DNA of 64,000 nt, from positions 1-64,000 of the forward strand of contig JAIOXZ010000009.1 of the NCBI GenBank assembly GCA_021741355.1, in the 5' to 3' direction. The notes under the pieces were generated by a model. The model ran no database searches. It had not been told where the DNA came from and saw only the letters and a list, made by a program, of their open reading frames with translations. The stretch is from Caulobacter sp. GTDB taxonomy: Bacteria > Pseudomonadota > Alphaproteobacteria > Caulobacterales > Caulobacteraceae. How positions within the stretch are numbered: position 1 is the first letter of the stretch; each line of letters opens with the position of its first letter. A program made the position numbers and the translations under genes. This document shows, piece after piece, positions 1-8,000 of this stretch.

Positions 1-64
1 GCGGCAGCAGCGGTTCCAGCCGGGCCCACTCCTCGTCGCTGAGCCAGTAAATCTGCTTGGCCAT
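1..64 (-). CDS. IS5-type transposase, N-terminal fragment cut by the window edge
   Basis: Only the first 21 codons are present, reading off the left edge on the minus strand. The peptide begins MAKQIYWLSDEEWARLEPLL. The pattern of a WLSDEEWxRLEPLLP-like start within the first 20 residues is characteristic of IS5-family (IS427-like) transposases with the DUF4096 N-terminal helix-turn-helix region. The catalytic DDE part lies outside the window, so it cannot be said whether the element is intact. The chosen ATG is the only one in frame and is followed by good family similarity. Confidence 0.75.
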   Translation of the reverse strand, partial: MAKQIYWLSDEEWARLEPLLP

Positions 65-138
65 ATCAACGCTCCCTTCCAGAAGCCTTGAATCAGCAAC
101 TCACAAATCCCGCTAGCCCAATTGAGTACGGACCCTAG
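65..138. mobile_element. probable right end of the IS5-type element
   Basis: This is the short leader between the transposase start and the next unique sequence. It contains GAGTACGGACCCTAG at about 124-138. Read on the minus strand this is a GGGTCCGTACTC-type terminus, similar to what is remembered for IS427-group ends, with CTAG as a possible target duplication. The other end is outside the window, so the terminus cannot be verified. The boundary is an inference. Confidence 0.35.
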
Positions 139-241
139 GGCGCCATCGCCTGCGACCTGGTGACGCAACCCCCCATTGTGCGACAACACGTCACGCGTCG
201 GCGGTGCTGTCTGGTAACAACCCTGGCGAGACAGTGTGGCC

Positions 242-718
242 ATGACCGCACTCGCCTGCCTTCGCATTCTGATCGACCGGACCCCCGATGGCGGCGCGCC
301 TTCGACCCTCATGGTCCGGCGCGTCGCCGCCGCCTTCCTGGTCAGCCGATGGTCGAGGCCACGGCGCTTCGGCGAAGTCGCGCCGGGCGTATTCCTGCTG
401 ACCGACCCCGGCGCCGCGCCGATCGATCCTGATGAGCTGATCCCGCTGGCGATGGAGTTGCGGCAGGAGCCGGTCACCTTCGCCCTGCTGCAGGGCGACG
501 AGGCCTCGGCGACCTGCTTCACCGCCCTGTGCGACTCCGATCTGCGCGCGTTGCTCGCCGGCCGCCTGGTCGTCGACGCCATGCCCGGACGGCTGAGTCA
601 GGTGACCCCGGACGGTGTGAGGGCCGTCGAGCCGTCGCCCGATTTCCAGCCCCTGCGCCTGATCATCGAGGGCGCGCCGGTGAGAGCCGCGCACGACGAC
701 CTCAGGATGGTTGGCTAG
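242..718 (+). CDS. hypothetical protein, about 158 residues
   Basis: I do not recognise this protein. It is chosen over the long antisense frame because its codons end mainly in G or C, as in neighbouring genes, and because it ends head-to-head with a recognisable gene. The product is a soluble, slightly acidic protein without a signal peptide or membrane segment; the mid region is leucine rich and acidic. The start may be the GTG at 236 or the ATG at 242; no clear ribosome binding site separates them. Its stop TAG (716-718) overlaps the stop of the convergent DUF6265-like gene within a single CTAG. Confidence 0.5.
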   Translation: MTALACLRILIDRTPDGGAPSTLMVRRVAAAFLVSRWSRPRRFGEVAPGVFLLTDPGAAPIDPDELIPLAMELRQEPVTFALLQGDEASATCFTALCDSDLRALLAGRLVVDAMPGRLSQVTPDGVRAVEPSPDFQPLRLIIEGAPVRAAHDDLRMVG

Positions 719-1170
719 CGGACCCGGCTGTAGCGCCAGTCCATGCCGCGGGCCTGACCGTTGATCGTTCCCTCGATCCGCGCGCAGAGGTCGTCGCCGC
801 AGGTCCGGTAGATCACCCGCTGCGGGAAGTCGTGGTCGGGATTCTCGAACACCGCTTCGCCCGGCGCGCCCTGCTTCAGAACGAAGGGCGTCGGCGGCTG
901 ACCGGTCACATAGGCGGTAAAGGTCACGCCGCCGGGGCCGGTCGTTATCGTGCTGAACTCGGTCGAGGCCGGCTTGCCGGGTCGGTGGGTCTGGGTGACG
1001 CCGGCCATGGCGCCCTGAACGGGCGGAAGCCAGGTTTCACGGACGACCTTGCCACCGGCCTCCTGCGTCCAGCTGCCGGCCATCCAGGCGAGGTCTTCGA
1101 CCTTCGACGTCTCTCCGGCCGCGGCGGGCGAGGCGGTCAGCAGCAGCACGGCGAATGCGACGGTCTTCAT
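715..1170 (-). CDS. secreted DUF6265-like protein
   Basis: The 151-residue product starts with a cleavable signal peptide (MKTVAFAVLLLTASPAAAGE, cleavage about residue 19). The mature part matches the DUF6265 pattern: a DLAWMAGSW motif near its start, a central ETWLPP segment, and FENPDHDFPQRVIY about 40 residues before the end. The family has a small lipocalin-like beta-barrel prediction and no established function. It is exported, probably to the periplasm. It ends in a 4-bp overlap with the convergent upstream gene and starts 49 bp after the end of tadA, reading in the same direction, so the two may be co-transcribed. Confidence 0.7.
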   Translation of the reverse strand: MKTVAFAVLLLTASPAAAGETSKVEDLAWMAGSWTQEAGGKVVRETWLPPVQGAMAGVTQTHRPGKPASTEFSTITTGPGGVTFTAYVTGQPPTPFVLKQGAPGEAVFENPDHDFPQRVIYRTCGDDLCARIEGTINGQARGMDWRYSRVR

Positions 1171-1219
1171 GGCTATGTCTCCGGCGACGTGGCCAGTGTG
1201 CCCCGATCAATCCCGGACG

Positions 1220-1678
1220 TCACTTCCCGCGTCGGGCCCTGAAAAACCCCCTCAGCAGATCCGCGCTCTCCTCCGCCAGCACGCCGCCGGCGACCTCCGG
1301 CCGCCAGTGGCAGGTCGGCTGGTCGAAGAAGCGGGGTCCATGGATCACCGCCCCGCCCTTGGGGTCGTCGGCGCCGAACACGACCCGGCCGATGCGGGCG
1401 TGGCTGATCGCGCCGGCGCACATGGCGCAGGGTTCCAGCGTCACCACCAGCGTCAGGCCGGTCAAGCGGTAGTTGCCGAGGCTCGCCGCCGCCAGCCGCA
1501 TCGCGGTGACCTCGGCGTGGGCGGTCGGGTCGTGTGCGCCGATGGGACCATTGCCGGCGCGGGCCAGCACCACGCCGGTCGACGGATCCAGAACCACGGC
1601 GCCCACCGGCGTTTCGCCGCGCGCGGCGGCGTCCCGCGCCTCGGCGAGGGCGATCTGCATCGCGTCGTGATCGCTCAT
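1220..1678 (-). CDS. tadA: tRNA-specific adenosine deaminase TadA
   Basis: This is a cytidine/deoxycytidylate-deaminase-fold zinc enzyme that converts adenosine 34 to inosine in tRNA-Arg(ACG), allowing wobble decoding. The zinc site is visible as HAE (catalytic Glu) about residue 53 and the PCAMC pair about residue 83. The segment FGADDPKGGAV follows, as in TadA. The start at 1678 (MSDHDAM) gives 152 residues, the normal TadA size; a frame upstream to 1735 exists but adds residues that are not family-like. It is divergent from the rsuA-type gene, which starts 80 bp away. Confidence 0.9.
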   Translation of the reverse strand: MSDHDAMQIALAEARDAAARGETPVGAVVLDPSTGVVLARAGNGPIGAHDPTAHAEVTAMRLAAASLGNYRLTGLTLVVTLEPCAMCAGAISHARIGRVVFGADDPKGGAVIHGPRFFDQPTCHWRPEVAGGVLAEESADLLRGFFRARRGK

Positions 1679-1758
1679 GGTCGTCAGGGAACGGATTCCA
1701 TGCTTTAAGGTGCCGGTATCGCCGGGAGGCGACACAGCCTTCTAACGGAGCCGGTCAC

Positions 1759-2943
1759 ATGACTGCACAGGATTCTTCCCAACAGAATGATCGCGTCGCC
1801 AAGGTCCTGGCCAGGGCCGGGGTCGCCTCGCGCCGTGAAGTCGAGCGGCTGATCGAGGAAGGTCGCGTAGCGATCAACGGCGAGACCCTGACGACGCCTG
1901 CGGTGAAGGTTGAACCAGGCGACATCGTCACGGTCGACGGTGAGGTGGTCGGCGGCAAGGAGCCGACCCGCGTCTTCCGCTACCACAAGCCGGTCGGCCT
2001 GCTGACCAGCCACAACGACCCGGCGGGCCGGCCGACAGTGTTCGACGCCCTGCCCGAGGGCCTGCCACGGGTCATCTCCATCGGCCGGCTGGACATCAAT
2101 TCCGAAGGCCTGCTGCTGCTGACCAACGACGGGGAGCTGTCGCGGGCGCTGGAACTGCCTTCGAGCGGCTGGGTGCGCCGCTACCGCGCGCGGGCCTTTG
2201 GCTACACGACCCAGGAAAAGCTCGACACGCTGAAGAACGGCATCACCGTCGAGGGCGTGCGCTACGGCGCGATCGACGCCAACCTCGACAAGGCCACGGG
2301 CGACCGGGACGGCGCGCGCAACGTCTGGATCACGGTCACCCTGTCCGAAGGCAAGAACCGCGAGGTCCGCCGCGTGCTCGAGGCCATCGGCCTGAAGGTC
2401 AATCGCCTGCTGCGGCTGAGCTACGGCCCCTTCTCGCTCGGCACGCTGGCGGCCGGCGAGGTCGAGGAGGTCGGGCCGCGGGTGATCCGCGAACTGCTGG
2501 CCGATTTTATTCCCGCCGCCAACATGCCGACCGGCAATGCGGTGCAGTTCAGGGCCGCTCTGTCGGCAGGCCGTCGCAGCGGCGCGGAGGACGGCGTCGG
2601 CGGCGCGGCGCCCGCGGCCAAGCCGCACCGCAACGCGCTGCGTCCCGGTCAGGAGAGCGGCGAACTCAAGGGCGAGCGCCAGGTGAAGAAGCCCGGCTGG
2701 GCCAAGGCCAAGCCGCGGAAGCCCGGCGGCCTGCGCACACCGAAGAAGGCGGCGCCGGCGGCCAAGGCCGGCGCGAAGAAGCACTGGAGCGAAACGCCGA
2801 AGACGGCACGGACGCCGGGGGCGGACAAGCCCCGGTCCTTCGCCAGGCCTTCAGGGGCTGCAAAGCCTGCGGGACCGCGCGGACCGCGTCCGACGGCGGC
2901 GCCCAGGGGCCCTCGCAGCGGCGGTCCGGCGAAGCGCAAATAG
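1759..2943 (+). CDS. RsuA/RluB/RluF-family 23S or 16S rRNA pseudouridine synthase with basic C-terminal tail
   Basis: The first 65 residues form an S4 RNA-binding domain (KVLARAGVASRREVERLIEE). A pseudouridine synthase domain follows with the family signature GRLDINSEGLLLLTNDG, containing the catalytic Asp. The core ends near residue 255. The remaining roughly 140 residues are a disordered Lys/Ala/Pro-rich tail, common in alphaproteobacterial RluB-like proteins and probably binding rRNA. The start at 1759 has the ribosome binding site AACGGAG 8 bp upstream; the much longer open frame upstream is not coding. RluB is the most likely orthologue, but the specific uridine cannot be inferred. Confidence 0.88.
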   Translation: MTAQDSSQQNDRVAKVLARAGVASRREVERLIEEGRVAINGETLTTPAVKVEPGDIVTVDGEVVGGKEPTRVFRYHKPVGLLTSHNDPAGRPTVFDALPEGLPRVISIGRLDINSEGLLLLTNDGELSRALELPSSGWVRRYRARAFGYTTQEKLDTLKNGITVEGVRYGAIDANLDKATGDRDGARNVWITVTLSEGKNREVRRVLEAIGLKVNRLLRLSYGPFSLGTLAAGEVEEVGPRVIRELLADFIPAANMPTGNAVQFRAALSAGRRSGAEDGVGGAAPAAKPHRNALRPGQESGELKGERQVKKPGWAKAKPRKPGGLRTPKKAAPAAKAGAKKHWSETPKTARTPGADKPRSFARPSGAAKPAGPRGPRPTAAPRGPRSGGPAKRK

Positions 2944-2945
2944 AG

Positions 2946-3102
2946 CCCTTCTCCCGCGAGGGGAGAAGGTGGCCTGCGAAGCAGGTCGGATGAGGGGTCG
3001 CAGACCGCATCCGCGCAAACTCAAGGGGTTGAGACCGACAGGCCGGTGAGCCCCCTCATCCGTCGGGCATTGCCCGACACCTTCTCCCGCGGGGGGAGAA
3101 GG
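2946..3102. repeat. family D intergenic inverted-repeat pair, copy 1
   Basis: Two hairpin-forming segments in opposite orientation (about 2946-2998 and 3051-3102) each carry CCTTCTCCC...GGGAGAAGG next to a conserved GGATGAGGGG or CCCCTCATCC block. The pair fills the space between two convergent genes. The same arrangement recurs at 36157-36312, with looser variants at 16387-16533, 40259-40412 and 48701-48846. It may also act as a bidirectional transcription stop. Confidence 0.8.
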
Positions 3103-3103
3103 A

Positions 3104-3793
3104 TTATCGCGTGCGGTCCTGCTCCGACTGCCGCTGTTCCAGCCTCAGAGCCAGGGTCCGGGTCCGGCGGATCAGGGTCCAGACGGTCCCCGCCGCGATC
3201 ACCGCAAGGCCGATCATCAGCACCTGCCCCTGCCCGCCCCAGATCGGCTCGAGCGCACTGAGGACGCAGGTGACCGTCAGGGCGAACATGCGGTGAGGCT
3301 TGGCCATCGGGCCGGAGAAGTCAGCGGGGAAGTCGAGGCCGCGGCCGAGCTCGCGGACATAGGCGGTCATCACCGCCAGCAGCGCCGCAAGCCAGCCTAG
3401 CCACGAGCCGGCCGTCAGTCCCATCGCCCAGGCGCCATAGCCCGCGCCGACCAGGAACAGGGCGTCGGCGACCCGGTCGGGCAGTTCATTCCAGATCGCC
3501 CCAGCGCTCGAGCCGAGGCCATGTTCGACCGCGACCATCCCGTCGAGCATGTTGGCCAGCAGCCGCAGCTGGATGCAGACCGCCGCGCCGATCAGGCAGG
3601 CGGCGCGCAGGCCGGCCTGGTCCTCCAGGCCGCTGATCATCAGCAGCGCCGCGCCGAGCACGGCGAAAACGACCGAAAACAGCGAGATGATGTCGGGACT
3701 GATCCGCGCCCGTCCGAGCCGCGCCGCAAGCGCGCCGGCCCAGGCTTTCGACCGGGTCTTCAAGGGGCGACGGTTCTCGGGGGTCTCGGTCAT
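3104..3793 (-). CDS. CDP-alcohol phosphatidyltransferase-family protein with altered active-site motif
   Basis: This 229-residue integral membrane protein resembles enzymes that transfer a phosphatidyl group from CDP-diacylglycerol to an alcohol. The expected metal-binding motif is DxxDGxxAR-x8-GxxxDxxxD. Here it reads NMLDGMVAV...GAIWNELPD near residue 85, so the first and third Asp are Asn and the Arg is Val, while the second Asp and the last Asp remain. I remember similar wording in YnbA/YnjF-like relatives, so this may be a natural subclass rather than decay. The start at 3793 overlaps the stop of the upstream membrane protein by 4 bp (ATGA). Confidence 0.8.
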   Translation of the reverse strand: MTETPENRRPLKTRSKAWAGALAARLGRARISPDIISLFSVVFAVLGAALLMISGLEDQAGLRAACLIGAAVCIQLRLLANMLDGMVAVEHGLGSSAGAIWNELPDRVADALFLVGAGYGAWAMGLTAGSWLGWLAALLAVMTAYVRELGRGLDFPADFSGPMAKPHRMFALTVTCVLSALEPIWGGQGQVLMIGLAVIAAGTVWTLIRRTRTLALRLEQRQSEQDRTR

Positions 3794-4173
3794 GCGACGC
3801 TCCGTCGGGTCCGGACCAGGCCCGCGTTGTAGACGATGGCGTAGAGGGTCGAGACGCTCCACGGAAAGGCGATGGTCGCGATCAGCTCGGGTGTGCCGAT
3901 CAGCGTATGGACGAGCACCAGCAGCACGAGAATCGAACCGGCCGTCACCGCGGGCGGAACCGTATAGGCGAGAACCCCGCCGAGCCGGCCATCGAGCGCC
4001 TCCAGCGTCTTCTTGAGCCCGCCGGTCAGGGCGCCGGACAGCATCCCCTGCGCCAGCGCGGGCAGCCAGGCGGCCCCCAGACCGTGCGCGCGGTTGGCGA
4101 ACAGGGCCCAGCCGCCCATCAGCAGAAAGCCGAACGCGACGTGGACCAGGCTCGATTTGATCAACCTCTGCAT
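3790..4173 (-). CDS. small polytopic membrane protein of the phospholipid cluster
   Basis: The 127-residue product has about four hydrophobic segments (about residues 8-25, 32-48, 68-90 and 98-117) and short loops. It has no recognisable enzymatic motif. It is the first gene of a two-gene unit, overlapping the CDP-alcohol transferase-like gene by 4 bp, and is divergent from the CdsA-like and PlsC-like genes. Context suggests a role in the same lipid pathway, as substrate handling or an accessory subunit, but that is inference only. Confidence 0.65.
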   Translation of the reverse strand: MQRLIKSSLVHVAFGFLLMGGWALFANRAHGLGAAWLPALAQGMLSGALTGGLKKTLEALDGRLGGVLAYTVPPAVTAGSILVLLVLVHTLIGTPELIATIAFPWSVSTLYAIVYNAGLVRTRRSVA

Positions 4174-4221
4174 GCGCAGAGCCTTGACCGGATCACCACG
4201 CCCGGCAAGGTCCCCCAGGTG

Positions 4222-4336
4222 CGTGGTTCGAGACGCTCGGCTGGAGCCTCGCTCCTCACCATGACGAAGGGGGTTTGCAGCCCGTCCTCCTCGTCATCCT
4301 GAGGAGCCCTCGCAGAGGGCGTCTCGAAGGACGCAG
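4222..4336. repeat. family C intergenic inverted-repeat pair, copy 1
   Basis: The left arm (4222-4268) contains TTCGAGACGCTC followed by GCTCCTCACCATGACG. The right arm (4291-4336) carries the reverse orientation, CGTCATCCTGAGGAGC then GTCTCGAAGGACG. Further copies are at 17693-17796 and 20085-20190. This copy lies in the shared upstream region of the two divergent lipid gene pairs. Confidence 0.8.
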
Positions 4337-4386
4337 GGACGCCCATGCCCGACCCCTTCGGGGCCCGGCCGGATCAGGACCTGACA

Positions 4387-5358
4387 ATGGATATCATCCG
4401 GCTGATCGTCGACTTCCATAACGCGCAGCCGCTGCCGCTGCTGTGGGGTCTGGGCGGCATCTTCGCCATGCTCGTGCTCGGCAGTCTGGTGGCGGCGATC
4501 CTCACCGTGGCCCGGCCGTCGAAGGACTACCGCGAACTGCGCCAGCGGATGACGAGCTGGTGGGTCATGGTCCTGCTGCTGGCCGCCGCCCTGCTGGCCG
4601 GATGGCAGGCGACCCTGGCGCTGTTCGCCGTGGTGTCATTCATCGCCCTGCGCGAGTTTCTGTCGCTGGCCCCGACGCGACGCGAGGACCGGCTGATCAT
4701 CCTCGGCTGCTATCTGACCATCCCGGTCAGCTACGCCTTCGTCGCCGCCGACATCTACGGCATCTACCTCGTCATCATCCCGGTCTACGCCTTCCTGATC
4801 CTGCCCTGGCTGATGGCGGTGATCGGCCAGACGAAGGGCTACCTGTCCAGCGTCGCCCTGTTCCACTGGGGGCTGATGACCTGCGTCTACAACATCGGCT
4901 ACGCGGCCTTCCTGATGCGGGCGCCGGCGGATCAGACGCCTGCGGGCGCCGCGGGCCTGGTGTTCTTCCTGCTGGTCGCCACCGAGTTCAACGACGTGGC
5001 GCAGTACGTCTGGGGCAAGCTGTTCGGGCGAAACAAGATCATCCCCAGGGTCAGCCCCAACAAGACCTGGGAGGGCTTCCTCGGCGGCTGGGCCAGCACC
5101 GCGGCGCTGATCTGGTTCGTGGGCCCGGTCTTCCTGCCGCTCGGCGGGGTGGGCCTGGCCACGCTTGCCGTCGTGCTGCCGGTCGCCGGCTTTGCGGGCG
5201 ATGTGACCATGAGCGCGATCAAGCGGGACATCGGGGTCAAGGACACCTCGCACCTGATCCCGGGGCACGGCGGCATCCTCGACCGTATTGATAGCCTGAC
5301 CTTCACCGCGCCGTTGTACTTCCACCTCCTCGCCTGGTTCTCGCTGGCGAAGTTCTGA
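4387..5358 (+). CDS. phosphatidate cytidylyltransferase (CdsA family)
   Basis: The enzyme makes CDP-diacylglycerol from phosphatidate and CTP at the inner membrane. About eight hydrophobic segments precede the highly diagnostic C-terminal signature SAIKRDIGVKDTSHLIPGHG followed by GILDRIDS. The start at 4387 (MDIIRL) is preceded by AGGA at about 4376; an in-frame ATG at 4345 would add 14 polar residues encoded beside the repeat. The next gene begins 13 bp after the stop. As it clusters with an atypical transferase rather than with rseP/bamA/uppS, it is probably a second, YnbB-like paralogue and not the housekeeping cdsA. Confidence 0.87.
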   Translation: MDIIRLIVDFHNAQPLPLLWGLGGIFAMLVLGSLVAAILTVARPSKDYRELRQRMTSWWVMVLLLAAALLAGWQATLALFAVVSFIALREFLSLAPTRREDRLIILGCYLTIPVSYAFVAADIYGIYLVIIPVYAFLILPWLMAVIGQTKGYLSSVALFHWGLMTCVYNIGYAAFLMRAPADQTPAGAAGLVFFLLVATEFNDVAQYVWGKLFGRNKIIPRVSPNKTWEGFLGGWASTAALIWFVGPVFLPLGGVGLATLAVVLPVAGFAGDVTMSAIKRDIGVKDTSHLIPGHGGILDRIDSLTFTAPLYFHLLAWFSLAKF

Positions 5359-5371
5359 GGGACGCGCGCTG

Positions 5372-6013
5372 ATGAACTGGATCCGCTGGCTGCTCCTGCT
5401 GCTGATCGTCCGGCCGATCGCGCGGTTCCTGACCGGCGCCGACGTGAGCGGGCGCGAGCACCTGCCGCTGAGGGGCCCGGCCATCGTCGCGGCCAATCAC
5501 AACAGCCACATGGACACTCTGCTGCTGCTGAGCATCTTCCCCAGCCGGGCGGTGATGCGCGTGCGGCCGGCGGCGGCGTCGGACTACTTCCTGCGCGACC
5601 CGGTGATCGGCTGGTTCTCGCGCAACCTGATCGGCATCGTTCCGATTGCCCGCGGCAAGGCCGGGACCGGCGAGGACGTGCTCGCTCCGGCGCGGGAGGC
5701 CCTGGCCGCCGGCGACATCATCGTGGTCTTCCCGGAAGGCACGCGTGGCGACGCCTCCGACGAGATGGCGGCGCTGAAGAGCGGCGTCGCCCGGCTGGCC
5801 GAGGCCTTCCCCGACGCACCCGTGACGCCGGTGTGGATCCAGGGCGCCGGACGGGTCCTGCCCAAGGGCGAGGTGATTCCCGTGCCCCTGAACTGCGCGG
5901 TTCTGATCGGCGAGCCGGTGCGATGGGAAGGCCGGCGCGCCGAGTTCATGGACGGGCTGCGCAAAGCGTTGCTCAAGCTGAAGGCCGAGGCTCCGCCGCT
6001 GCGCTGGCGCTGA
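5372..6013 (+). CDS. 1-acyl-glycerol-3-phosphate acyltransferase-like protein (PlsC family)
   Basis: The 213-residue membrane-associated acyltransferase has one N-terminal hydrophobic segment. The acyltransferase block I is NHNSHMD (HxxxxD pattern with the catalytic His and Asp, about residue 45) and block III is FPEGTRG at about residue 125. Together with the CdsA-like gene 13 bp upstream it would produce phosphatidate and then CDP-diacylglycerol. The last 41 bp overlap the end of the convergent CPBP protease gene. Confidence 0.85.
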   Translation: MNWIRWLLLLLIVRPIARFLTGADVSGREHLPLRGPAIVAANHNSHMDTLLLLSIFPSRAVMRVRPAAASDYFLRDPVIGWFSRNLIGIVPIARGKAGTGEDVLAPAREALAAGDIIVVFPEGTRGDASDEMAALKSGVARLAEAFPDAPVTPVWIQGAGRVLPKGEVIPVPLNCAVLIGEPVRWEGRRAEFMDGLRKALLKLKAEAPPLRWR

Positions 6014-6962
6014 GGCCGACAAGTCGGCGCAGGCGGGCGTCCCGGTGCACAAACACCGCCAGACCGATCAGGACGAGCGTCGGGAGCAGGTAGATGGCCC
6101 ATCCCGTGAGGGACAGTTCAGCCGAGGGCGGCGCGCCTGGATTGATCCAGTCGGCGTCGTTCAGGATTGGCCTGAACGTCCTGTCGCCGAAGAATTCGAT
6201 GGCGAGGTTCCAGCCCGTATGCAGGCCTATCCCCCATTCCAGGCCGCCGGTCCGGATCGCCGCCCAGGCCAGCGCGGCCCCCAAGATCGTAAGGTCCACA
6301 AATCTCCAAGGCTGGTATTCCCGGTGCGCCACCGCGAACAGGACGCTGCTGATCACCACGGCGACGGCCACGCCGCACCTCGCATCTCTGAGGCGATCCA
6401 GCAGCCAGCCCCGAAAGACCAGTTCCTCGGAGGCGGCGGCCAGCAGGATTAGCACCGTCACACCACCCACGCCAAAGAACAGCTGCAGCGGATCCGCCAG
6501 ACGCGACATCACGGGCGGGCTGTATCCATCGGATGAGGCAGAACCCGAGGCCGCCAGATAGATCGCCAGGGGCAGACCCCAGAGGACAAGGCCGGCCAGC
6601 AGCGGACGGATTCGAAAGGTCGGGGCGGAACTGACCCAGCTGAACATGGGTCGCCGATGAGCCAGGCTGGCGGCCAGCAATGTGCCGGTGGCGAAGACGA
6701 CGGCCGCCGACGTTTCGGGGAGATCGAAGGCGAAGGCGCCGATGCCGTCGCCGAAGATCATGATGTCTCGAAAGACGTTCCTGTAAACCAGCCAGAAATC
6801 GAGCGACAGAATGCCAAGCCCACGAAGCAGACCAGTTCCGACCAAGGCGCCGACGCCATAGGCGAGCAGCGCCGGAATGATCCCCACGAACACCCAGAGC
6901 GCCAGGAACCGGGGCAGACCCGATCGCGAACTTTCCCCTGACGCTGTCACCGAAAGAGACAT
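5973..6962 (-). CDS. CPBP-family intramembrane metalloprotease (CAAX-like/Abi)
   Basis: The 329-residue protein has about eight membrane segments. The CPBP motif 1 EELVFRG (EExxxR) is near residue 183; motif 2 is represented by the FAVAHREY segment (H), and motif 3 by HTGWNL near residue 250. These are the predicted metal-binding and catalytic residues. Members cleave or process membrane substrates, and some protect against self-toxic peptides, but no partner gene is visible here. The 3' end overlaps the PlsC-like gene convergently by 41 bp. Confidence 0.83.
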   Translation of the reverse strand: MSLSVTASGESSRSGLPRFLALWVFVGIIPALLAYGVGALVGTGLLRGLGILSLDFWLVYRNVFRDIMIFGDGIGAFAFDLPETSAAVVFATGTLLAASLAHRRPMFSWVSSAPTFRIRPLLAGLVLWGLPLAIYLAASGSASSDGYSPPVMSRLADPLQLFFGVGGVTVLILLAAASEELVFRGWLLDRLRDARCGVAVAVVISSVLFAVAHREYQPWRFVDLTILGAALAWAAIRTGGLEWGIGLHTGWNLAIEFFGDRTFRPILNDADWINPGAPPSAELSLTGWAIYLLPTLVLIGLAVFVHRDARLRRLVGLSASAAAEPRPSA

Positions 6963-7121
6963 TCGCTCCTACTCAACACCACCGCTCGCCCTAAGGTGGC
7001 ATCTTGGCGTTCAATCTTCCAGCGGGTTTCTTCCCTCCCGCGCCGGTCGTCGCCGTTCATGGACAGCCTCGCGGAAGCGTAGTTGAAGGTGGCGCATCGC
7101 GCCGCGCTGGAGTTGACGACA

Positions 7122-7691
7122 TTGCGTATCGTTTCGGGCAACCTTCGGGGTCGCAGCATCGTAACCACGCCGGGAGACGCCACCCGCCCGACCAGCGACC
7201 GGGCGCGGCAGGCGGTGTTCAACATCCTTGAGCATGCGCCCTGGGCGGGCGACCTGCATGGCGCGCGCGTCATCGACCTGTTCGCCGGGTCCGGCGCGCT
7301 GGGGTTCGAGGCGATCTCGCGCGGCGCGGCCTTCTGTCTGTTCGTTGAGACCGACGAGGCGGCGCGCGGGGCGATCCGTGAGAACATCGACGCCCTGGGC
7401 CTGTTCGGCGCCACGCGCATCCACCGCCGTGACGCGACAGACCTCGGCCAGCGGCCGGCCAGCGCGGGCGAGCCGTTCGATCTGGCCTTCCTCGACCCGC
7501 CCTATCGCAAGGGCCTGTGCGAACCGGCCTTGGCCGGGCTGGCGAGCGGCGGGTGGCTCAAGCCCGGCGCCGTGGTGATGGTCGAACGGGCCGGCGACGA
7601 GGTCGACCTGGCTCCGCCTGGCTTCGACGTGCTGGACGCGCGAGACTACGGGGCGGCCCGGGTGCAGTTCCTGCGGCTCGGAAGTCTCTGA
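7122..7691 (+). CDS. rsmD: 16S rRNA (guanine(966)-N(2))-methyltransferase RsmD
   Basis: This SAM-dependent methyltransferase acts on 16S rRNA during 30S assembly. It begins with the family-typical (M)RIVSGNLRGRSI and continues with RPTSDRARQAVFNIL. The SAM-binding glycine motif is DLFAGSGALGFEA, and the catalytic motif is FLDPPYRKG (DPPY). The start is placed at TTG 7122 because RsmD proteins begin with this peptide; a TTG at 7083 would add 13 atypical residues. The product is about 189 residues, the family size. Confidence 0.9.
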   Translation: MRIVSGNLRGRSIVTTPGDATRPTSDRARQAVFNILEHAPWAGDLHGARVIDLFAGSGALGFEAISRGAAFCLFVETDEAARGAIRENIDALGLFGATRIHRRDATDLGQRPASAGEPFDLAFLDPPYRKGLCEPALAGLASGGWLKPGAVVMVERAGDEVDLAPPGFDVLDARDYGAARVQFLRLGSL

Positions 7692-8000
7692 GGTCATCCG
7701 TCGGGCTGGCCGCAATACTCGTTCATGTGACCACAGGCGATACAGGCATCCGCCCTGCCCGCGCGGCCAGGCTGATGACTTTGGCAGCGCGCCTGAGAGG
7801 TCATCTCAGGCATGGCCGAAGGCCGGTCGGCCGGAGACAACCGCCTAAGCTTCCCGACAGCCCCGATTTATTGCTTCGCCTCCTCGCAACCTATGGAGCG
7901 ACGGTTCGTTTCGAAGGCATTCGTCTTTCAGCCACGTCCATGCGGGCCCTGCCCTCTGGCGCCAAGCCGCACCGACGTCCTGCCGTCTCGGGAGAGAACC
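7692..8000. other. 309-bp intergenic region without a gene
   Basis: The open frame of the next gene reaches back to 7812, but the peptide there has no family features and the signal peptide starts at 8001. I see no repeat-family copy, no convincing promoter pair and no terminator with a T tract after rsmD. The region probably contains the promoter of the CVNH-repeat gene. Confidence 0.5.

Noticed and set aside
191-694. Minus-strand frame of 167 codons overlapping the first hypothetical gene
   Set aside because: Third-position GC is better in the plus frame, and the minus peptide has a low-complexity Arg/Gly/Asp composition typical of shadows.
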